Shown in pieces: positions 60,484 through 64,000 of a stretch of 64,000 nucleotides of DNA. Both the position numbers and the translations under genes were made by a program. Under the pieces are notes generated by a model. The model ran no database searches. It had not been told where the DNA came from and worked only from the letters and a program-made list of their open reading frames with translations. The DNA comes from UBA4742 sp037138595. GTDB lineage: Bacteria; Actinomycetota; Acidimicrobiia; Acidimicrobiales; Acidimicrobilacustridaceae. The first letter of the stretch is position 1. Every line of letters starts with the position of its first letter. The stretch is taken from the NCBI GenBank assembly GCA_037138595.1, contig JBAXIB010000016.1:19107-83106 (forward strand), read 5' to 3'.

Positions 60484-62028
60484 ATGGAAATACCTTCCCC
60501 CCGGCATTCAATTATCAACCGCTTGGGTCCACGATTGTTCGCCCCAGCGGCGGTGGCGATCATCGTCTTTTCTGCCGCCTTTGGGACGTTGCCATCCGCT
60601 TCCGCCGCCAATGCTTCAACTCAGCCGTTGTCTCCCTCATCGGTCGTTGCCAACGATGTCGCAAGCTCCGGCTTCTTGATAGGCCCCGATGTTTCTGGCT
60701 GGCAACATACCGGCGGCAACATTGATTGGGCCGCAGTCGCTGCATCCGGAGTCTCGTTTACGTTTGTCAAAGCAACCGAAGGTTTAAACGGCGGGACCAT
60801 CCCGTATACCAACCCAAATTTCGCCCGCGACTTTGCTGGTGCGGGCAACAACGGGCTATATCGCGGTGCGTATCACTTTGCGCGACCTGCACTGCCGTTG
60901 TCGACGGCGGTCGATCAAGCTCGCCACTTCGTTTCCGTCACCGGAGCCATGAACAATGCGCTTGACCTACCTCCAGTGCTCGATCTCGAAGTCACGGGAG
61001 ATCTCGCTCCCACTGACCTGATCGCGTGGACAACAACTTGGCTCACGGCAGTTCAAAATCTCACAGGTCGACAGCCGATGATCTACTCAGGACCGTCGTT
61101 TTGGTACAGCGCGATGGCCAACACCACCGCACTCAATACGTATCCGTTGTGGATCGCCCGCTGGAACAACAACCCCGATCCACTTCCCTTACCGGGCGGA
61201 TGGACCGCTTGGAGTTTTTGGCAATACACCTCGACTGGAGCAATCCCTGGAATCGTCGGCAACGTCGACATCAGTCGGTATTGCTGCAGTCTCGCTCGCC
61301 TTGCTGCGTTAAGCGGCAGTCCATCTGGTCGACCCCACATCTATCTTCGCAATTCGACCACGACCGGTGTAGCAAATACCGACTACGTGTTCTCTGCATC
61401 GGCCGGTGGCACCCTCTTGATGTGTGATTGGAATGGCGATGGCACCGACACGCCCGGTGTTTTTGTCAACGGCACCTGGTACCTCACGAACTCGACCACC
61501 GGCGGCATCCCTGAAATTGATTTTGCCTTTGGTGATCCCGGCGATATTCCCGTTTGTGGCGATTGGAATGGCACCGGCAGCGACCGCCCAGGGGTAGTTC
61601 GCCGAGGAGCTGCGTTGACCTGGTTTCTAAGCAATACCTTGGGTTCAGGTTTCGCGGATCGATCGTTCAGTTACGGCGATCGATTCGATGCTCCTCTCGT
61701 AGGTGATTGGAACGGCGATGGCACCGATACTCCGGCCGTCAAACGTGGGGCAATGTGGTATCTCTCCAACACCTCGGGTGTACCGAGGGCCGACCAATCG
61801 TTTGCCTATGGAAATCCCAGCGACATCGGAGTCATCGGCGAATGGACACGCACCGGCCACGACTCGGTAGGGGTAAAACGAGGAGCAGTGTGGTATCTCA
61901 CCAATACCCTCGGAGCTCCATTTGCCGACATAACGATGACCTATGGCGAACCTAGTGACATTCCACTCACTGGCCGGTGGCGCGCCGGCGCTACGAGTTC
62001 GGTTGGCATCTCACGCCCGACGCTGTAG
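60484..62028 (+). CDS. Secreted GH25-type lysozyme with C-terminal repeat module
   Basis: About 514 aa: a signal peptide (hydrophobic FAPAAVAIIVFSAAFG, cleavage near SASAAN), a glycoside hydrolase family 25 domain (about 63-273) with GPDVSGWQ, FVKATEG, YRGAYHFARP, VLDLEV and WSFWQYTS, where the aspartates and glutamate of DVSGWQ and LDLEV are the catalytic acids. It then has a C-terminal module (about 285-514) of five units near 47 residues each, built on GDWNGDGTDTPG and WYLTN. The repeats look like FG-GAP/VCBS-type beta-propeller or anchoring repeats. A GTG at 60448 would add twelve residues. It cuts peptidoglycan, probably the cell's own wall (inference). Confidence 0.88.
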   Translation: MEIPSPRHSIINRLGPRLFAPAAVAIIVFSAAFGTLPSASAANASTQPLSPSSVVANDVASSGFLIGPDVSGWQHTGGNIDWAAVAASGVSFTFVKATEGLNGGTIPYTNPNFARDFAGAGNNGLYRGAYHFARPALPLSTAVDQARHFVSVTGAMNNALDLPPVLDLEVTGDLAPTDLIAWTTTWLTAVQNLTGRQPMIYSGPSFWYSAMANTTALNTYPLWIARWNNNPDPLPLPGGWTAWSFWQYTSTGAIPGIVGNVDISRYCCSLARLAALSGSPSGRPHIYLRNSTTTGVANTDYVFSASAGGTLLMCDWNGDGTDTPGVFVNGTWYLTNSTTGGIPEIDFAFGDPGDIPVCGDWNGTGSDRPGVVRRGAALTWFLSNTLGSGFADRSFSYGDRFDAPLVGDWNGDGTDTPAVKRGAMWYLSNTSGVPRADQSFAYGNPSDIGVIGEWTRTGHDSVGVKRGAVWYLTNTLGAPFADITMTYGEPSDIPLTGRWRAGATSSVGISRPTL

Positions 62029-62050
62029 CGATCGGAAACGTTCTCAATCG

Positions 62051-63802
62051 TTAGCCCGCAAATTCCCGAACAATGCCAACCGTAGAACCCGCGCCAATTA
62101 CCCAGCGACCAGTGATCGGTTTATCGGCGACATCGCCGAATGCGAATGAGTAATCAGCGGTGCCCTTGGTCACGCTGTTCACCAAATACCAGATGTTTCC
62201 GCGTTTGACCCCTGGGGTGTCAATGCCGTCGTTGTTCCAATCTCCGATGACTGCAACGTCAGTTGGACTTCCATAACCGAACACCAAGTCAGCTGAAATT
62301 TTTCCAATCGAATTTGCGAGGTACCAGGTTCCGCGACGCACGATCCCTGGCGTGTCGGTCCCATCGCCGTTCCAGTCGCCGACCACCGGCACATCGGCTG
62401 AATCGCCGTAGCCAAACGCAAGTTCTGCAGTTGGACTTCCCAAGGTATTGGTCAAATACCATCTACCCGCCCGAACGATTCCCGGGGTATCAATTCGATC
62501 GCCGTTCCAGTCGCCGCAAACGGGAATATCAGAACCATTTCCGAACGCGAAGATCCGCGTTGCTGGTCCACCAGAGGTGGAATCGGTCACGTACCAGATC
62601 CCGTTCACGACTTTGGTCGGAGTCTGGGAACCATTTCCGTCGATATCACACATCAGGGTACGGCCGCCGGAAGGAACGACGAAGTGGTAACTAACGTCAG
62701 CCACACCGCCTGTTTGAGAATTGCGCAGATACACACCGGTATAAGCAACGCACGCTCCGCGGTAGGTACTCAGATCACACAGGCTGTCGCCCTGCGTCCA
62801 TGACAACGCGGTGCGTGCATTCGCAGTCACTGGCTTCGAGGCGCTGATCGTGACGCCATATCCCGAGTCCTCGCGCAGCCAAACTCGATATTCGGTCGAA
62901 CCACTGATGAAGTTGTAATACGGAGCAGAAACCGGTGATGGCCCCCAAATCGGTATCCGCCACCCAACTGAACCCTCGGCAAGTGCGGGATCAACATAAG
63001 TGCATGTGACGGTGCCGAGTCCCGGCACCGTGCAGTTTCGGACAGTCGTGCCACCGCCGCGACTAACTGTTGGGTCGACATTCACATGCAGCGTCGTCGG
63101 ATCGTAAATCGCGTTATAGATCGTTTCGCAAACACCGCTGTTGCAACCAAACCACATACCCCATACTGAGGCTCGACGCTCAGCGTCCGTTCCCGTCGAT
63201 GTACACCATCGCGAGGCAATTGTGGTTGCCGCTTGCTGTGCCGCGGAGTCGGTGCTCATCGCTTGCGCACCGCTGAGCTTCCAACCGCCAGCCGAATCAA
63301 ATGCCCATGCACCAACGCCAGGATGCCAAAAGGCTTTCGGGTACACCGTCGACTTGGATCCAAATGCATACAGACCCGCGCTGGTGTCGTACCGAGACAA
63401 AGTCATCGGCGAAGGCGCGGCGAGACCAGATGCCCCAGTCTCGGGATAGGTCGGTGCCAACATGATCGACGCAAGCTGGTTTGTAGTGAGGCCACAAGCG
63501 GAACCTGAACGCTGATTTGCCCAATACAGCGTGTCGTCAAGAGGGCCTTTGCCAAAGGTGTACACCGCGGCCTCAGGCACATTTAGCGAACGAGCTGCAA
63601 GCGAGCCGGTCACAGACGATTGAGTCCCCGGCACCCACGAAGTACCGCCGGTCCAATCGTCAGGTGCGACTTGGGGTGTGCTCGGCGCTGCTCCCGATGC
63701 TGTCGGCGACATACCGACCACCAGCGCGCTCAACGTCATGCATAACGCCATTGACACGACACGGGCACGCCACGTCGTAATTCGGCGGAGCGGGGAAGTC
63801 AT
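62051..63802 (-). CDS. Secreted protein with the same C-terminal repeat module; N-terminal domain unknown, possibly lysozyme-like
   Basis: A 583-aa secreted protein. The signal peptide ends near ASGAAP. Residues about 80-250 contain LTTNQLASIMLAPTYPETG, PSPMTLSRYD and FWHPGVGAWAFDSAGGW, which recalls lysozyme-like muramidase or transglycosylase folds with a possible catalytic glutamate in YPETG (inference). Six cysteines occur between 105 and 353. The C-terminal ~225 residues are a repeat module (GDWNGDGTDTPG, RGTWYLANS) closely like that of the convergent GH25 protein, including the closing GRW and VGI elements. Start ATG 63802 has GGAG about 13 nt upstream. Ends 22 nt from the GH25 gene. 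Confidence 0.82.
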   Translation of the reverse strand: MTSPLRRITTWRARVVSMALCMTLSALVVGMSPTASGAAPSTPQVAPDDWTGGTSWVPGTQSSVTGSLAARSLNVPEAAVYTFGKGPLDDTLYWANQRSGSACGLTTNQLASIMLAPTYPETGASGLAAPSPMTLSRYDTSAGLYAFGSKSTVYPKAFWHPGVGAWAFDSAGGWKLSGAQAMSTDSAAQQAATTIASRWCTSTGTDAERRASVWGMWFGCNSGVCETIYNAIYDPTTLHVNVDPTVSRGGGTTVRNCTVPGLGTVTCTYVDPALAEGSVGWRIPIWGPSPVSAPYYNFISGSTEYRVWLREDSGYGVTISASKPVTANARTALSWTQGDSLCDLSTYRGACVAYTGVYLRNSQTGGVADVSYHFVVPSGGRTLMCDIDGNGSQTPTKVVNGIWYVTDSTSGGPATRIFAFGNGSDIPVCGDWNGDRIDTPGIVRAGRWYLTNTLGSPTAELAFGYGDSADVPVVGDWNGDGTDTPGIVRRGTWYLANSIGKISADLVFGYGSPTDVAVIGDWNNDGIDTPGVKRGNIWYLVNSVTKGTADYSFAFGDVADKPITGRWVIGAGSTVGIVREFAG

Positions 63803-63939
63803 CAACAACGGAAGAACTCCAAGTCACTATCGATCCCGGGCCAAGCAGGATCATCGGTGCGGCTCCGCCCGCGGATGCCATAGTACCCATGCGAAAGCCA
63901 ACAAAGGTGTCATGGGCTCGAAGATAACGAGACAGTGAC

Positions 63940-64000
63940 TTAGCGGTAGTAGCCGGCGATGTCGATGATGGCGTTGGTCGTGCCGGCATAGTTCAACACC
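63940..64000 (-). CDS. C-terminal end of a secreted or surface protein (runs off the right edge)
   Basis: The last 19 codons of a minus-strand gene, ending VLNYAGTTNAIIDIAGYYR and a TAA at 63942-63940. This tail matches the closing strand of beta-rich extracellular domains common in Acidimicrobiia-like actinobacteria (NYA...IDIxGYY). No other open gene fits. Reading frame well supported by this pattern; function unknown. The 137-nt gap to the next start (63802) holds no other gene. Confidence 0.55.
   Translation of the reverse strand, partial: VLNYAGTTNAIIDIAGYYR

Noticed and set aside
63660..63989. A 109-codon minus-strand frame
   Set aside because: It overlaps the signal-peptide region of the 583-aa gene and the out-of-frame tail of the edge gene; no family match.
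1..64000. tRNA, rRNA, CRISPR arrays, insertion sequences, phage or integrase genes
   Set aside because: I looked for clover-leaf sequences, direct repeat arrays, transposase motifs and terminal inverted repeats and saw none.

Overview
The window looks like chromosomal DNA of an actinobacterium, most likely class Acidimicrobiia or a near relative (inference). The support is a DUF3499 protein, a DUF5719 protein behind a very large membrane GT2, a CofD/CofE pair for coenzyme F420, an LpdA-type flavoprotein without the usual active-site cysteine pair, a biotin carboxylase fused to its carrier domain, LCP and L,D-transpeptidase wall proteins, frequent GTG starts, and many start codons sitting 6-10 nt downstream of a TAnnnT hexamer, as expected for leaderless transcripts. 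I see no rRNA, tRNA, CRISPR array, insertion sequence, phage gene or attachment site. Coding density is very high and no stretch above about 140 bp lacks a gene.

Layout. 1-2.3 kb: the start of a polytopic membrane protein and a CPBP protease. 2.3-4.6 kb: DUF3499 and FtsH. 4.6-10.7 kb (minus): an envelope operon of a 1068-aa GT2 membrane protein, DUF5719, a thioredoxin-like protein and an L,D-transpeptidase. 10.8-16.4 kb (plus, with one minus-strand XRE regulator): a 58-aa protein, a GT4, a GDP-sugar reductase, gmd, cofD and cofE. 16.4-19.1 kb (minus): a histidine-rich membrane protein, a sugar nucleotidyltransferase and galE in one overlapping operon. 19.1-26.6 kb (minus): three GT4 enzymes, uxs, ugd and an LCP protein. 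26.7-37.9 kb: core metabolism, with pabB-pabC, birA, a biotin-dependent carboxylase, RDD and LpdA proteins, a FetAB-like ABC transporter, methylmalonyl-CoA mutase and MeaB. 38-54 kb: a Wzm/Wzt polysaccharide exporter between two double-domain glycosyltransferases, then methyltransferases, GT2s, DUF2304, DUF2142 and a flippase. 54-60.4 kb: the complete dTDP-rhamnose set rmlA, B, C and D, with a GT2 and a second DUF2142 protein. 60.5-64 kb: two convergent secreted proteins that share a C-terminal repeat module, and the tail of another secreted protein.

Together the region is a large surface-glycan locus. It can make GDP-deoxysugar (NTase, Gmd, reductase), UDP-GlcA and UDP-xylose (Ugd, Uxs), UDP-galactose (GalE) and dTDP-L-rhamnose (RmlABCD). 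The sugars would be assembled by about ten glycosyltransferases, exported by Wzm/Wzt and/or the flippase, and possibly ligated to the wall by the LCP protein. Island-like blocks of core metabolism (folate, propionyl-CoA, F420) sit inside it. Functions are family assignments from motifs read by eye; no database search was run.
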